Origin: Paenibacillus sp. FSL H7-0737
GTDB lineage: Bacteria > Bacillota > Bacilli > Paenibacillales > Paenibacillaceae
Reading direction: 5' to 3'
Assembly: GCF_000758545.1 (NCBI RefSeq)
Contig: NZ_CP009279.1
Coordinates: 558,001 to 622,000, forward strand
DNA: 64,000 nt
Within the stretch, counting starts at the first letter, position 1. Each line of letters begins with the position of its first letter. The position numbers and the translations under genes are program-made. Below are positions 33,721 to 42,415 of this stretch, piece by piece. The notes beneath the pieces are model-generated. The model made no database searches, was not told the DNA's origin, and saw only the letters and a list, made by a program, of their open reading frames with translations.

Positions 33721-35754
33721 ATGAGTACTGTAAAAAGAAAAAAGCTGCTGACGGGACCCATACTCCTTAGCGCTGTAAAGGATAGTTTTATAAAGCTTAA
33801 CCCAGTAACGCTAATCAAAAATCCCGTCATGTTCGTGGTAGAGGTCGGTACGATCATTGTCCTCCTCATGGTGCTGGCTCCTGGATATTTTAATGCAGAG
33901 CAATCGATAGGCTTCAATATCACAGTGTTGTTCATTCTGCTGTTTACAGTGCTGTTTGCGAACTTCGCTGAAGCACTGGCAGAAGGCCGGGGGAAAGCCC
34001 AAGCCGATTCGCTCAAGAAAACAAAACAAGATATCACAGCTAACAAACTGGTTGGAGGAGCGGTGAAGACAGTCTCTTCCTCCGAGCTGCGTAAAGGAGA
34101 TATCGTCATTGTCAGTCAGGGAGAACTCATCCCTGGTGACGGTGAGGTGATTGAAGGGCTGGCTTCCGTAGATGAATCAGCGATTACAGGTGAATCTGCA
34201 CCTGTAATCAAGGAGGCTGGTGGGGACTTTGGCTCCGTTACAGGCGGTACACGGGTCGTCAGTGATGAGATTAAAGTCAGAATTACAAGTGATCCTGGTG
34301 AGTCGTTTCTAGATCGAATGATCTCTCTTGTTGAAGGGGCGAAACGTCAGAAGACACCTAACGAAATTGCGCTAAATACGCTTTTGATCAGTCTGACGCT
34401 GATTTTCTTGATTGTAGTAGTGACCTTGCGGCCGATTGCAACTTATCTAGGTGTTGATCTTGATATTCCGGTTATGATCGCCTTGTTGGTCTGTCTGATC
34501 CCGACAACTATCGGGGGACTGCTATCCGCAATCGGAATAGCGGGTATGGACCGGGTGACCCAGTTTAATGTACTCGCGATGTCTGGTAAGGCCGTTGAGG
34601 CTGCTGGCGATATTAATACGATGATCCTAGATAAGACCGGTACGATTACCTTTGGGAACCGGATGGCGAGTGAATTTGTACCAGTCGGAAATGAATCCGA
34701 AGCGGAGCTTACGGCATGGGCGGCCATCAGTTCCCTAAAGGATGAGACGCCTGAGGGACGTTCTGTAATTGAGCTGGCCAAAAAGCTGGAACGCAGCTAT
34801 GACAGCAAGCTTGCTGAAGGTGGCGAATTCGTAGAGTTTAAGGCCGAAACTCGGATGAGTGGTATTGACCTGCAAGATGGACGCTGCGTACGCAAAGGTG
34901 CGGTAGACTCCGTGAAGAAATGGGTACAGTCGAAAGGCGGTGTCATTCCCGCGAACCTCGACAGTAATTCTGATGCCATCGCCCGGATGGGGGGGACCCC
35001 GTTAGCGGTTGCGGTAGACAATCGGATCTATGGACTTATTTACTTGAAGGATACCGTTAAGCCAGGCATGAAAGAGCGGTTTGATGAGCTGCGGAAAATG
35101 GGGATCAAGACCATCATGTGTACGGGTGACAATCCGCTGACCGCAGCTACGATTGCCCGTGAAGCGGGGGTAGATGATTTCATCGCTGAAAGTACACCTG
35201 AGGATAAAATAGCAGTCATTCGCCGCGAACAGAACGAGGGTAAGCTGGTTGCGATGACCGGGGATGGTACAAATGATGCCCCTGCCCTTGCGCAAGCTGA
35301 TGTGGGCTTAGCCATGAATAGCGGCACTACAGCTGCTAAGGAAGCAGCAAATATGGTCGATTTGGACTCCGACCCTTCGAAGATTATAGAGGTCGTAGCG
35401 ATTGGTAAACAGCTGCTGATGACGCGGGGTGCGTTAACAACCTTTAGTATCGCGAATGATATCGCGAAGTATTTCGCTATTATTCCGGCGATGTTCATGC
35501 TCGCCATTCCTGAAATGGAAGCCCTGAATGTAATGGGACTAGGCTCGCCAAGCTCGGCTATAATATCCGCCTTAATATTTAATGCGATTATTATTCCGCT
35601 GCTCATCCCACTGGCTATGAAGGGTGTGTCGTATAAAGCTATGAGCTCTACGAAGCTGCTTGGACGTAATATATTTATCTATGGGCTAGGCGGAGTGGTT
35701 GTTCCATTTGCTGGCATCAAGCTCATTGATATGATCGTAAGTGTATGGATTTAA
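33721..35754 (+). CDS. kdpB: Potassium-transporting P-type ATPase subunit B
   Basis: The 677-aa catalytic subunit. The phosphorylation site DKTGT is at Asp304 ([13 protein letters not shown]); the actuator domain has AITGESAPV, and the hinge has [20 protein letters not shown]. It couples ATP hydrolysis to K+ uptake through KdpA. The transmembrane segments include [20 protein letters not shown]. The ATG follows GAGGGAG. kdpC starts 38 bp later. Confidence 0.97.
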   Translation: MSTVKRKKLLTGPILLSAVKDSFIKLNPVTLIKNPVMFVVEVGTIIVLLMVLAPGYFNAEQSIGFNITVLFILLFTVLFANFAEALAEGRGKAQADSLKKTKQDITANKLVGGAVKTVSSSELRKGDIVIVSQGELIPGDGEVIEGLASVDESAITGESAPVIKEAGGDFGSVTGGTRVVSDEIKVRITSDPGESFLDRMISLVEGAKRQKTPNEIALNTLLISLTLIFLIVVVTLRPIATYLGVDLDIPVMIALLVCLIPTTIGGLLSAIGIAGMDRVTQFNVLAMSGKAVEAAGDINTMILDKTGTITFGNRMASEFVPVGNESEAELTAWAAISSLKDETPEGRSVIELAKKLERSYDSKLAEGGEFVEFKAETRMSGIDLQDGRCVRKGAVDSVKKWVQSKGGVIPANLDSNSDAIARMGGTPLAVAVDNRIYGLIYLKDTVKPGMKERFDELRKMGIKTIMCTGDNPLTAATIAREAGVDDFIAESTPEDKIAVIRREQNEGKLVAMTGDGTNDAPALAQADVGLAMNSGTTAAKEAANMVDLDSDPSKIIEVVAIGKQLLMTRGALTTFSIANDIAKYFAIIPAMFMLAIPEMEALNVMGLGSPSSAIISALIFNAIIIPLLIPLAMKGVSYKAMSSTKLLGRNIFIYGLGGVVVPFAGIKLIDMIVSVWI

Positions 35755-35791
35755 CGACGTGTTGACTAATCATTGAAAGGGTGAGAGCATC

Positions 35792-36418
35792 GTGAATAAC
35801 GGAAACGCCATGGAGGACACTGAAGAGCAGTTATCATCATCGAAAGGTGCTTATTTCTTTATTATTGTGCGACTAAGTTTAGTATTTATTGTTCTCTGCG
35901 GAGTGATCTATCCTCTGACAACTACAGCGCTTGCCCAGGTTCTAATGCCGTCGCAAGCGAACGGCAGCTTGCTTAAGAATGATGCTGGAGTAGTTGTAGG
36001 CTCGGAACTCATTGGGCAGAACTTTACGAACCCAGCACTATTTCATGGTCGTGTGTCTAGTATTGAGTATAAAGCAGAAGCCTCAGGGTCCAATAACTAC
36101 GCTCCATCCAATCCGGATATGCTGCAGCGGACAAAGGATTTCATTACGCAGTGGAAGCTCGATAATCCGGATGTGCCCGTGAACAAATTGCCAGTTGATT
36201 TGGTCACCAACTCGGGTTCGGGGCTTGATCCGCATATCACACCAGCTTCAGCAATGGTGCAGATTCCTCGGATTAGCAATTTAACCGGTATTCCTGCATC
36301 GCAGCTGGAAGAGCTCGTAAATAAGCATACCGAGGGTCGTGACTTAGGGTTGTTTGGTGAAGAACGGGTCAATGTGTTGAAGCTGAACATGGATCTACTG
36401 AAACTATCGAACAAATAA
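35792..36418 (+). CDS. kdpC: Potassium-transporting ATPase subunit C
   Basis: A 208-aa accessory subunit with one N-terminal transmembrane helix (about 25-48, [20 protein letters not shown]) and a periplasm-side domain ending in [20 protein letters not shown], the KdpC signature. It interacts with KdpB and modulates ATP affinity. The start is a GTG with AAAGGGTGA upstream; an ATG at 35807 is an alternative. After it there is a hairpin (CCCTGCC/GGGCAGG) without a T run and a REP-like element before kdpD. Confidence 0.94.
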   Translation: MNNGNAMEDTEEQLSSSKGAYFFIIVRLSLVFIVLCGVIYPLTTTALAQVLMPSQANGSLLKNDAGVVVGSELIGQNFTNPALFHGRVSSIEYKAEASGSNNYAPSNPDMLQRTKDFITQWKLDNPDVPVNKLPVDLVTNSGSGLDPHITPASAMVQIPRISNLTGIPASQLEELVNKHTEGRDLGLFGEERVNVLKLNMDLLKLSNK

Positions 36419-36464
36419 ATATAGTAAATGTCCCTGCCAGATCTCTAGAATCGGGCAGGGATAT

Positions 36465-36535
36465 CTTGCTTTCTTATATTTCTACGAGAAACGGCTGTCA
36501 TCTTTGAAGGACGACAATGTCGTTTCTTCTTGGAA
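36465..36535 (-). repeat. Degenerate REP-like element, copy 2
   Basis: On the minus strand AACGACATTGTCGTCCTT, then AGCCGTTTCTCGTAGAAATATAAG; aligns with copies at 38925 and 57050 over the TGTCGTCCTT, CGTTT and AGAAATATAAG blocks. It lies between kdpC and the kdpD-like gene. Confidence 0.55.
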
Positions 36536-36579
36536 CAGAAGGGTACATGCATGATCGGGGTTAGTAAGGAGTGGTCTTG

Positions 36580-38904
36580 ATGGGAACATACCGGAGGAAG
36601 ACGCCGGAGGAGCTGCTGCTCTCTATCTATGAGCTGCATCGGGGACGTCTGAAGATCTATATCGGTCCGGTCAGTGGGTCGGGCAAAACGTATCAGATGC
36701 TGCGTGAGGGCCAGGCACTAAAAGCGCAGGGAATCGATGTTGTGATCTGTGCGGTTTCGACGAATCAGAGTCCAGAAACTAAGGATCAGCTGGGCGATTT
36801 GGAACGGATACCAAGTATTCATTGGTTTCAGAAAGATATAGAGAAGAAGGATCTTGATGTAGAAGCTATTGTGGCACGTAATCCCGAAGTTGTGCTAACC
36901 GATGGCTTGGCCCACCAGAATCGCGAGGGTGCGGAGAGATCTGGAAGACTGGACGATATCAAATACTTATTGAGCAATGGGATTAGTGTCATCACAACTG
37001 TAAACGTGTACGAACTAGAAGGTGCTGCGGATCTGGCACGGAAATGGACCGGGATTGAGGTAGAGCATTCTCTTCCCGCCGAGGTGCTTACCCTTGCCGA
37101 TGATATCGTTCTAATTGATGTGACCCCTGAAAAAATACTTCAGCGCTTGTCCGATGGCCATTTAGGTAAACGCCAGCAGAGATCGCTTTTTAATAAGGGT
37201 AATTTAAGCAAGCTGCGGGAGCTGGCACTTCGGATGGTCGCTGAGGATGTTAATGACTCGCTGGAGAAACACCGGGAAGAACAAGGGCTGCAGGGAGCTT
37301 CGGGGATCGCAGAAAAAGTGTTGGTATCTGCGCAGTATTATTGGAATGGCTCGATCCACATCCGACGTGGACAGCAGATTGCCAAGCGGTTAAATGGGGA
37401 TCTTTCAGTAGTGTCATTCTGGAAGCAGGGTCTCACCCTTTCTAAGGAAGCAGCTACATTTAAGCGTTCCCTCTGGAAGCTGACCGAGAAGATTGGTGCC
37501 TCTATGGAGGAGATCACCTTTCGCTCGAAGCGGGAGATCCCACATCTGTTGGTAAAATACGCGATAGAACATAATATTACCCGGATCGTTATGGGACATT
37601 CCAAGCAGACCGCTTGGCAGGAATTATGGAAAGGCTCAATCGCTAATTCGTTACTGAAGCAAATCCGAGGTGTGGATGTGTTCTTCGTAGCGGATCGCGC
37701 AGATCGCGAAGGAGAACGTGTACTTCCAACCCGGCAGAGTCGTAATGAACGGAAAGCGGATGCCTATCACAGGTTAAGCAGTCAGGAAGTAAAGGATAAA
37801 ATCGATGCGATTCGCGGAGGAACCTTTAAGGTATATATTGGGGCTGCTCCCGGTGTGGGCAAGACTTACAAGATGCTGCGTGAAGGGAACGATCTCTTAA
37901 AGAGAGGGATCGATGTCGTGATAGGGCTCCTGGAGACACATGGCCGCAAAGAAACCCTTGAACAAATAGGCGATTTGGAGACCCTTCCGCGTCTACGTAT
38001 GGAGTACCGCGGGACTATCCTTGAGGAGATGGATACGGCAGCAATTATTAAGCGTAATCCAGAAGTCGTGCTAGTGGACGAACTCGCTCATACCAATATG
38101 CCAGGCAGCAAACATAAGAAGCGGTATATGGATGTTATGGAGCTGCTGGATGCGGGAATATCTGTGATTTCTACCGTGAATGTGCAGCATTTAGAAAGTC
38201 TGAATGACGCTGTAGAGCAAATTACAGGAGTTAGAGTAAGGGAGACTTTTCCGGACAGCATTCTACAGCGGGCAAATGAGGTAGAGCTTATCGATGTATC
38301 ACCCAAGACGCTTCAAGAGCGAATGAAGGACGGAAAAATATATGCCATGGCCAAGGTGGATCAGGCGCTGGGGGCTTTTTTCAAAATCGGGAATTTGATC
38401 GCCCTACGGGAGCTGGCGTTGCGGGAAATTGCTGATGATGTAGATGAAAGGCTAGAATCTTGGGAACGTGTTGGTTCGTTACGGGGACCTTGGCGGCGTC
38501 AGGAAGTAATATATGTGTGTATCACCTTGGGGGATCATGCGGAGCGTTTAATTCGGCGTGGTTTTCGGATTGCATATCGTCTAAAAGCTTGCTGGTATGT
38601 TACGTATGTGCAGGAATTTAAACAAAATGGACCCGTATATGATAAACGTATAAATGATTTAAAGGAATTGACGGAACGACTGGGTGGAACGTTCAAGATG
38701 ATTCCTAACGTACTTCCTGCACGAGTGGCGTCCTTGCTGCTTGAAAGATCTCAAGCTTTGCAGAGTACTCAGATTATTATTGGTCAATCACAACGCTCAT
38801 GGCTGCGAAAAAGTATTCGCGGCGATGTTACCAAGCAGATTCTGCGTTCTGCCAGAAACGTGGATGTGCTGGTCGTGGCAGATCTCATACGTGAGGAAGC
38901 ATAG
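36580..38904 (+). CDS. Internally duplicated KdpD sensor domain, no kinase
   Basis: A 774-aa protein consisting of two tandem KdpD N-terminal modules. The first (about residues 1-400) has a diverged P-loop, GPVSGSGKTY, and LTDGLAHQN. The second (about 412-774) has the consensus forms GAAPGVGKTYK and LVDELAHTN. Each is followed by a universal-stress-protein-like domain. The four-helix membrane segment, the HisKA and the HATPase domains of full KdpD are missing. No KdpE gene is adjacent. Stand-alone KdpD stubs exist in Firmicutes, and the USP domain of S. aureus KdpD binds c-di-AMP. The ATG at 36580 has AAGGAG eight bases upstream; a GTG at 36571 also opens the frame. Confidence 0.88.
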   Translation: MGTYRRKTPEELLLSIYELHRGRLKIYIGPVSGSGKTYQMLREGQALKAQGIDVVICAVSTNQSPETKDQLGDLERIPSIHWFQKDIEKKDLDVEAIVARNPEVVLTDGLAHQNREGAERSGRLDDIKYLLSNGISVITTVNVYELEGAADLARKWTGIEVEHSLPAEVLTLADDIVLIDVTPEKILQRLSDGHLGKRQQRSLFNKGNLSKLRELALRMVAEDVNDSLEKHREEQGLQGASGIAEKVLVSAQYYWNGSIHIRRGQQIAKRLNGDLSVVSFWKQGLTLSKEAATFKRSLWKLTEKIGASMEEITFRSKREIPHLLVKYAIEHNITRIVMGHSKQTAWQELWKGSIANSLLKQIRGVDVFFVADRADREGERVLPTRQSRNERKADAYHRLSSQEVKDKIDAIRGGTFKVYIGAAPGVGKTYKMLREGNDLLKRGIDVVIGLLETHGRKETLEQIGDLETLPRLRMEYRGTILEEMDTAAIIKRNPEVVLVDELAHTNMPGSKHKKRYMDVMELLDAGISVISTVNVQHLESLNDAVEQITGVRVRETFPDSILQRANEVELIDVSPKTLQERMKDGKIYAMAKVDQALGAFFKIGNLIALRELALREIADDVDERLESWERVGSLRGPWRRQEVIYVCITLGDHAERLIRRGFRIAYRLKACWYVTYVQEFKQNGPVYDKRINDLKELTERLGGTFKMIPNVLPARVASLLLERSQALQSTQIIIGQSQRSWLRKSIRGDVTKQILRSARNVDVLVVADLIREEA

Positions 38905-38921
38905 ACTATGACTAACAAGTA

Positions 38922-39013
38922 AAAACGCCTTCGGCGTCCCTAAAGGACGGTAAGCGTTTATGCGAGAAATATAAGGATAATGTATAGCGTGAAAATTATA
39001 GATTCTTATATTT
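38922..39013 (+). repeat. REP-like element, copy 3
   Basis: AACGCC...GGCGTCCCTAAAGGACGGTAAGCGTT forms a stem-loop; TATGCGAGAAATATAAGGAT and TTATAGATTCTTATATTTTG follow. It is closest to the copy at 57039, which is in the opposite orientation. It lies between the kdpD-like gene and the terminator. Confidence 0.7.
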
Positions 39014-39014
39014 T

Positions 39015-39062
39015 GAAAAAGGGTACCTTCAAGCCGATTGGCTATGAGGATACCCTTTTTTG
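39015..39062. terminator. Bidirectional intrinsic terminator
   Basis: AAAAAGGGTA and TACCCTTTTTT form the outer stem, with an inner AAGCC-GATT-GGCT. It separates the kdp locus from the convergent glutaredoxin-like gene. Confidence 0.82.
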
Positions 39063-39105
39063 CAGCTATGAATTACATCATGTACTGAATAGTTTAATGG
39101 CTTAA

Positions 39106-39345
39106 TTATTGGGCAGCTTCGATGAGTGCTTTGAGCGCAGGAAGATTAAATCCCTTGATCGCTTGATCCCCTGCTACAGTGACAGGAACACCCATGAATC
39201 CAAGCTTCTCAACTTCCTCTTGATAGACTGTGCTGGTCATAACATCTCTTACTTCAAAAGGGACACCCTGCTCCGTAAGATAATTTTTAACCAAATTACA
39301 GTCACTGCACCCTGCGGTTGAATAGACAATCACTGGCTCACTCAT
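39106..39345 (-). CDS. Glutaredoxin-like thiol oxidoreductase
   Basis: A 79-aa glutaredoxin/NrdH-fold protein with the active-site pair in YSTAGCSDCNLVKNYL (CSDC) near residue 13, the cis-proline loop GFMGVPVTV, and a C-terminal GFNLPALKALIE helix. It probably reduces disulfides or mixed thiols with bacillithiol or thioredoxin reductase. Its ATG overlaps the stop of the upstream YtxJ gene by four bases (ATGA), so the two are translationally coupled. Confidence 0.88.
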   Translation of the reverse strand: MSEPVIVYSTAGCSDCNLVKNYLTEQGVPFEVRDVMTSTVYQEEVEKLGFMGVPVTVAGDQAIKGFNLPALKALIEAAQ

Positions 39346-39668
39346 TGGTTCACAGCCTCTTTGATAGCATCTCTTGTAATTTTCCAGTGGGAAGTGTTCC
39401 AGCGAACCTCATTGTCCTCAAGCAGGAAGAGTTGTGGAGATTCATGTTTGATGCCAAAATCCTCAGCAATTTGATTGGAAACGGGACGATCCTCGATGAC
39501 TAAGACCACTGCAGCGGCAGTATCCGCATCCTTCAGATAAGCCTGAAACTCTTCATTAGCTTTAGCACTAATCGGGCAGGTCGTGCTGTGTTTGAACAGC
39601 AGCTTCTTGCCAGGCTTAGCTACATATTGCTCAAGATCCTCCAGCGTATGGAGTTGTTGAATAGACAT
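39342..39668 (-). CDS. ytxJ: YtxJ-like bacillithiol-linked redox protein
   Basis: A 108-aa protein with the YtxJ active-site segment FKHSTTCPISAKANEEF, a single Cys in the TCPIS position followed by EDRPVSNQIAEDFGIKHESP. YtxJ proteins are monothiol bacilliredoxin-like enzymes in bacillithiol-producing Firmicutes. The ATG at 39668 has AGGAGGG eight bases upstream; the frame begins at a GTG at 39677. It is co-transcribed with the glutaredoxin-like gene. Confidence 0.9.
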   Translation of the reverse strand: MSIQQLHTLEDLEQYVAKPGKKLLFKHSTTCPISAKANEEFQAYLKDADTAAAVVLVIEDRPVSNQIAEDFGIKHESPQLFLLEDNEVRWNTSHWKITRDAIKEAVNQ

Positions 39669-39895
39669 AGATATCACCCTCCTGGGATCGTTATTTTGCT
39701 AACAATTGTGTTGTTAACAACCTGTAATCATGATTGTAACATATATCAAAATTAAAACAAAAAGGATTCTGAAAGGCTTGCACAAGAGGCGATATACCTG
39801 AAACCAATCGCGTTGAAAAAAAGAGTACAGCATGCTAAGGTGAAAAGAAGCAACATGCCTAACCATATCGCTACGAGATAGGAGTGTTCAGAAGA

Positions 39896-40618
39896 ATGAA
39901 GAGAGTTGCATGTGTAACTGGAGCTGATCGGGGGCTTGGACTGTCGCTTGTACGTTCGTTGCTGGCCAAACAGTTCTCAGTATTTGCAGGACAGTTTTTG
40001 AAAGAATCGGAAGATTTGAAAGCGCTTAAAGAGCAATATCCTGAACAGTTGGAGCTTATCCCCCTAGATATCAGCAATAAAGATAATGTAAAGCAGGCTG
40101 CAAGAGTAATAGCCAGTAAAACTGGATATGTCGATATGATTATTAATAATGCAGGTATTATTCGTTCTGCTGATAATGCTACTGTGCTGGTGGAGCTGGA
40201 TGATGAAGGCATGGCAGAAATATATAATGTAAATACGCTTGGCGCGTTAAGAGTCAGCAATGCACTGATGGGACTATTACTACAAAGTGAGGATAAATTA
40301 ATCGTCAATATTTCATCGGAGGCAGGCAGTATTGCCCGAAATAAGCGTATCAACATGTATGGCTATTGTATGTCGAAGGCAGCACTGAATATGCAGTCCT
40401 CCTTGATGCATAATCATCTGAAAACGCTTGGCGGTCAAGTAATGGTGTTCCATCCTGGCTGGCTGCAGACTTATATGAATGGTAAGAAGGATGAGCAAGC
40501 GGAAATGACTCCTGAACAGTCCGCGGAGCAGATTATCGACCTTGTTCTGGATTATAAAAAATATATGGGCGAGGAACCGGCCTATCTGGATACGGATGGC
40601 AGCTCATGGCCGTGGTAG
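39896..40618 (+). CDS. Short-chain dehydrogenase/reductase
   Basis: A 240-aa classical SDR. The cofactor motif is VTGADRGLGLSLVRSL near the N-terminus, followed by MIINNAGIIRSADN and the catalytic pair in MYGYCMSKAALNMQ (YxxxK), with the Ser in NISSEAGS. It would use NAD(P)H on an unknown carbonyl or alcohol. The ATG at 39896 has GGAG 11-12 bases upstream; the frame is open from a GTG at 39884. A ThuA-like gene follows after 42 bp with its own AAAGG site. Confidence 0.87.
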   Translation: MKRVACVTGADRGLGLSLVRSLLAKQFSVFAGQFLKESEDLKALKEQYPEQLELIPLDISNKDNVKQAARVIASKTGYVDMIINNAGIIRSADNATVLVELDDEGMAEIYNVNTLGALRVSNALMGLLLQSEDKLIVNISSEAGSIARNKRINMYGYCMSKAALNMQSSLMHNHLKTLGGQVMVFHPGWLQTYMNGKKDEQAEMTPEQSAEQIIDLVLDYKKYMGEEPAYLDTDGSSWPW

Positions 40619-40660
40619 AACGGATATTTCAAAATAGATAAGAAGAAAGGCGCTGATAAC

Positions 40661-41296
40661 ATGTCTACACTAAAAGCACTCGCACTCGGAAGCTACTCGG
40701 AGGTTAAATATCACCCCTTTGCTGGCGTGGACCGGGAGATCGAACAAATCCTTGCGAATGACTTACAGGTTTTCTCTTCAGAGGATTATGCACTTCTCAA
40801 TAAAGAAACGTTGTCTGACTATAAGCTGGTAATCTCCTACACTGAATTTTCTGATGACAAAATCCCCGCGGATCAAAGTGGTGCTTTGCTATCTTATGTG
40901 GCTGGCGGGGGCGGACTACTAGTGGTACATAACGGAATTTCCTTACAGCGCAATCAGGAGCTTGGCGCTATGCTGGGCGCACATTTCACCCATCATCCAG
41001 AGTATACTTCGCTGCAGATGTCCATATCCGCACGAGAGCATCCCATTATGCAGGGAATTGAAGAATTTGTAATTGAGGATGAGCCGTATTATTTTGAGAT
41101 GCATCCTTATTTCGAAACAACGGTGCTCGCTGAATATTCTCATGAGGGAGCTATGCGCCAAGCGGCTTGGTGTCACGAATTTGGCTTGGGTCGGGTTGTT
41201 TATTTAATGCCAGGGCATCATTTACCATCATTCTCAGTAGAACCATTCCGCGAAATGATTCGTAGAGGTGGGCTTTGGGCAGCAGGATTATTGTAG
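40661..41296 (+). CDS. ThuA-like domain protein
   Basis: A 211-aa protein resembling the ThuA (trehalose utilisation) family, a class I glutamine-amidotransferase-like fold without the catalytic Cys. Typical segments are LLSYVAGGGGLLVVHNGISL, LGAMLGAHFTHHPEYTSLQM, FVIEDEPYYFEMHP and GLGRVVYLMPGHHLPSF. Some ThuA proteins modify sugars. It is the second of two genes in a short unit with the SDR, so a role in sugar oxidation or reduction is plausible. A terminator follows at 41339. Confidence 0.82.
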   Translation: MSTLKALALGSYSEVKYHPFAGVDREIEQILANDLQVFSSEDYALLNKETLSDYKLVISYTEFSDDKIPADQSGALLSYVAGGGGLLVVHNGISLQRNQELGAMLGAHFTHHPEYTSLQMSISAREHPIMQGIEEFVIEDEPYYFEMHPYFETTVLAEYSHEGAMRQAAWCHEFGLGRVVYLMPGHHLPSFSVEPFREMIRRGGLWAAGLL

Positions 41297-41338
41297 AATA
41301 TAAGCGGCGGATATACTTGTTGTAAGATTATAAATGAG

Positions 41339-41372
41339 TCCAACTGTGGGATAACTACGGTTGGATTTTTTT
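41339..41372 (+). terminator. Intrinsic terminator after ThuA-like gene
   Basis: TCCAAC and GTTGGA enclose an interrupted loop, followed by seven T residues. The T run runs directly into the -35 box of the MerR promoter. Confidence 0.72.
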
Positions 41373-41373
41373 A

Positions 41374-41405
41374 TTGACTCTTACATTGATGTCAGGGTTT
41401 ATACT
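41374..41405 (+). promoter_or_regulatory. MerR-type promoter with 20-bp spacer
   Basis: TTGACT and TATACT are separated by 20 bp, longer than the usual 17, which is characteristic of promoters activated by DNA-twisting MerR regulators. A near-dyad ACTCT...AGGGT lies in the spacer. The MerR gene follows. Confidence 0.6.
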
Positions 41406-41443
41406 GGTGTAGAACAATTCTCATGAACCCCGGGGAGATTGCT

Positions 41444-41836
41444 ATGAAAATAGGTGAGCTTGCTAAAATGACGGGCGTAAGCGTCCGTTCAATTCGTTAT
41501 TATGAGAGTCAGGGATTAATTTCGCCGATCCGTCAGGCCAACGGATATCGGGAGTACTCTCCGCTCGCTGTGGAGACGGTAGAAACGATAAAATTATATT
41601 TGAACCTGGGTCTGTCCACAGAGCAGATCGCGGGCTTTCTACATTGTGTCTTGAAGAACAAAGAAGCTTTCTGCGCAGAAGTGATGCCACTATACCGTAG
41701 CAAGCTTGAAGATATTGAACGTCAGCTTGTAGAACTGAATCAGATCAAACGCAATTTGGAAGAAAGAATGGCCTCTATCTTGCAAGAGCAGAACGAGAGT
41801 AGTTTAGAGGCATGTACACTGGAGAGTTTGGAGTAG
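41444..41836 (+). CDS. MerR family transcriptional regulator
   Basis: A 130-aa regulator. The N-terminal winged helix is complete: MKIGELAKMTGVSVRSIRYY and SPIRQANGYREYSPLAVETV. A dimerisation coiled coil follows (YRSKLEDIERQLVELNQIKR). Cysteines at CVLKNKEAFC and at the C-terminus may sense thiol stress, but there is no clear metal-binding loop. It is followed by a thioredoxin gene, so it probably activates a redox operon from the 20-bp-spacer promoter. The ATG at 41444 has GGGGA upstream. Confidence 0.9.
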   Translation: MKIGELAKMTGVSVRSIRYYESQGLISPIRQANGYREYSPLAVETVETIKLYLNLGLSTEQIAGFLHCVLKNKEAFCAEVMPLYRSKLEDIERQLVELNQIKRNLEERMASILQEQNESSLEACTLESLE

Positions 41837-41874
41837 GTACTGCTGGAGTTGAAAACTATGAGGAGGAATGACAA

Positions 41875-42201
41875 ATGGCTATTACAAATGCAGATAGCGC
41901 TGATTGGGTACGAGCAGAGATTCGCGGTGGTGGAACGGTATTGGTAGATTACGGTGCGCCATGGTGTCCCCCTTGCAAGGTGCTGCTGCCTCTTTTGGAA
42001 GATCTTCATCAGGAATATGGAGACGATGTCTCTATTGTGAAGGTGAATTGTGACGAGTTGCCGGATCTGGCTGGTGAAGCTGGTGTTATGGGGATGCCTA
42101 CAGTCATTGTATATAAAGATGGGCAGCCAATGGAAAAGTTAGTTGGCTTACGTCCGATAGCAGCCTACCAAGGGATATTGAACAAGGTTATTCTAGCATA
42201 G
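41875..42201 (+). CDS. Thioredoxin, WCPPC active site
   Basis: A 108-aa thioredoxin-fold protein. The active site is WCPPC (Trp30, Cys31, Cys34) instead of the usual WCGPC; the Pro between the cysteines changes the redox potential and resembles some stress-linked thioredoxins. The cis-Pro loop is GVMGMPTVIVYKDG. It lies 38 bp after the MerR gene with GAGGAGGAA upstream, so the two form a MerR-thioredoxin unit, likely controlled by the regulator. Confidence that it is a thioredoxin is high; whether it is the main TrxA is doubtful. Confidence 0.9.
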   Translation: MAITNADSADWVRAEIRGGGTVLVDYGAPWCPPCKVLLPLLEDLHQEYGDDVSIVKVNCDELPDLAGEAGVMGMPTVIVYKDGQPMEKLVGLRPIAAYQGILNKVILA

Positions 42202-42321
42202 CGAATTGGAATTTAGTTGTATTTTGATGCTATATTAATTTCAAGCTGAGAAGGCATTAAGAAGCCTCATCCGGATATTTCCTGCGTGCACTCGATAGGC
42301 TAGACGTGAAGCCCTAGGAGA

Positions 42322-42361
42322 GCGTCTATATTGTTGATCATCCGCTGATCGATGTAGACGC
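42322..42361. repeat. Hairpin upstream of ECF41 gene
   Basis: GCGTCTA...TAGACGC with inner GATCA-TCCGC-TGATC. It has no T run. It lies 54 bp before the sigma-factor gene in a 214-bp gap and may be a protein-binding site or an mRNA structure. Confidence 0.4.
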
Positions 42362-42415
42362 CGCGGTGAGCCGTGATGGTATGAAAGGCACAGCTTTGGA
42401 AGGAGTCTAGCCCGT

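Noticed and set aside
35040-35606. 188-aa open frame antisense to kdpB
   Set aside because: A mirror of the conserved P-type ATPase gene; the Ala/Ile/Ser composition is typical of antisense frames.
36580-38904. Full KdpDE two-component system
   Set aside because: No HisKA, HATPase or response regulator sequence follows; only KdpD sensor domains are present.
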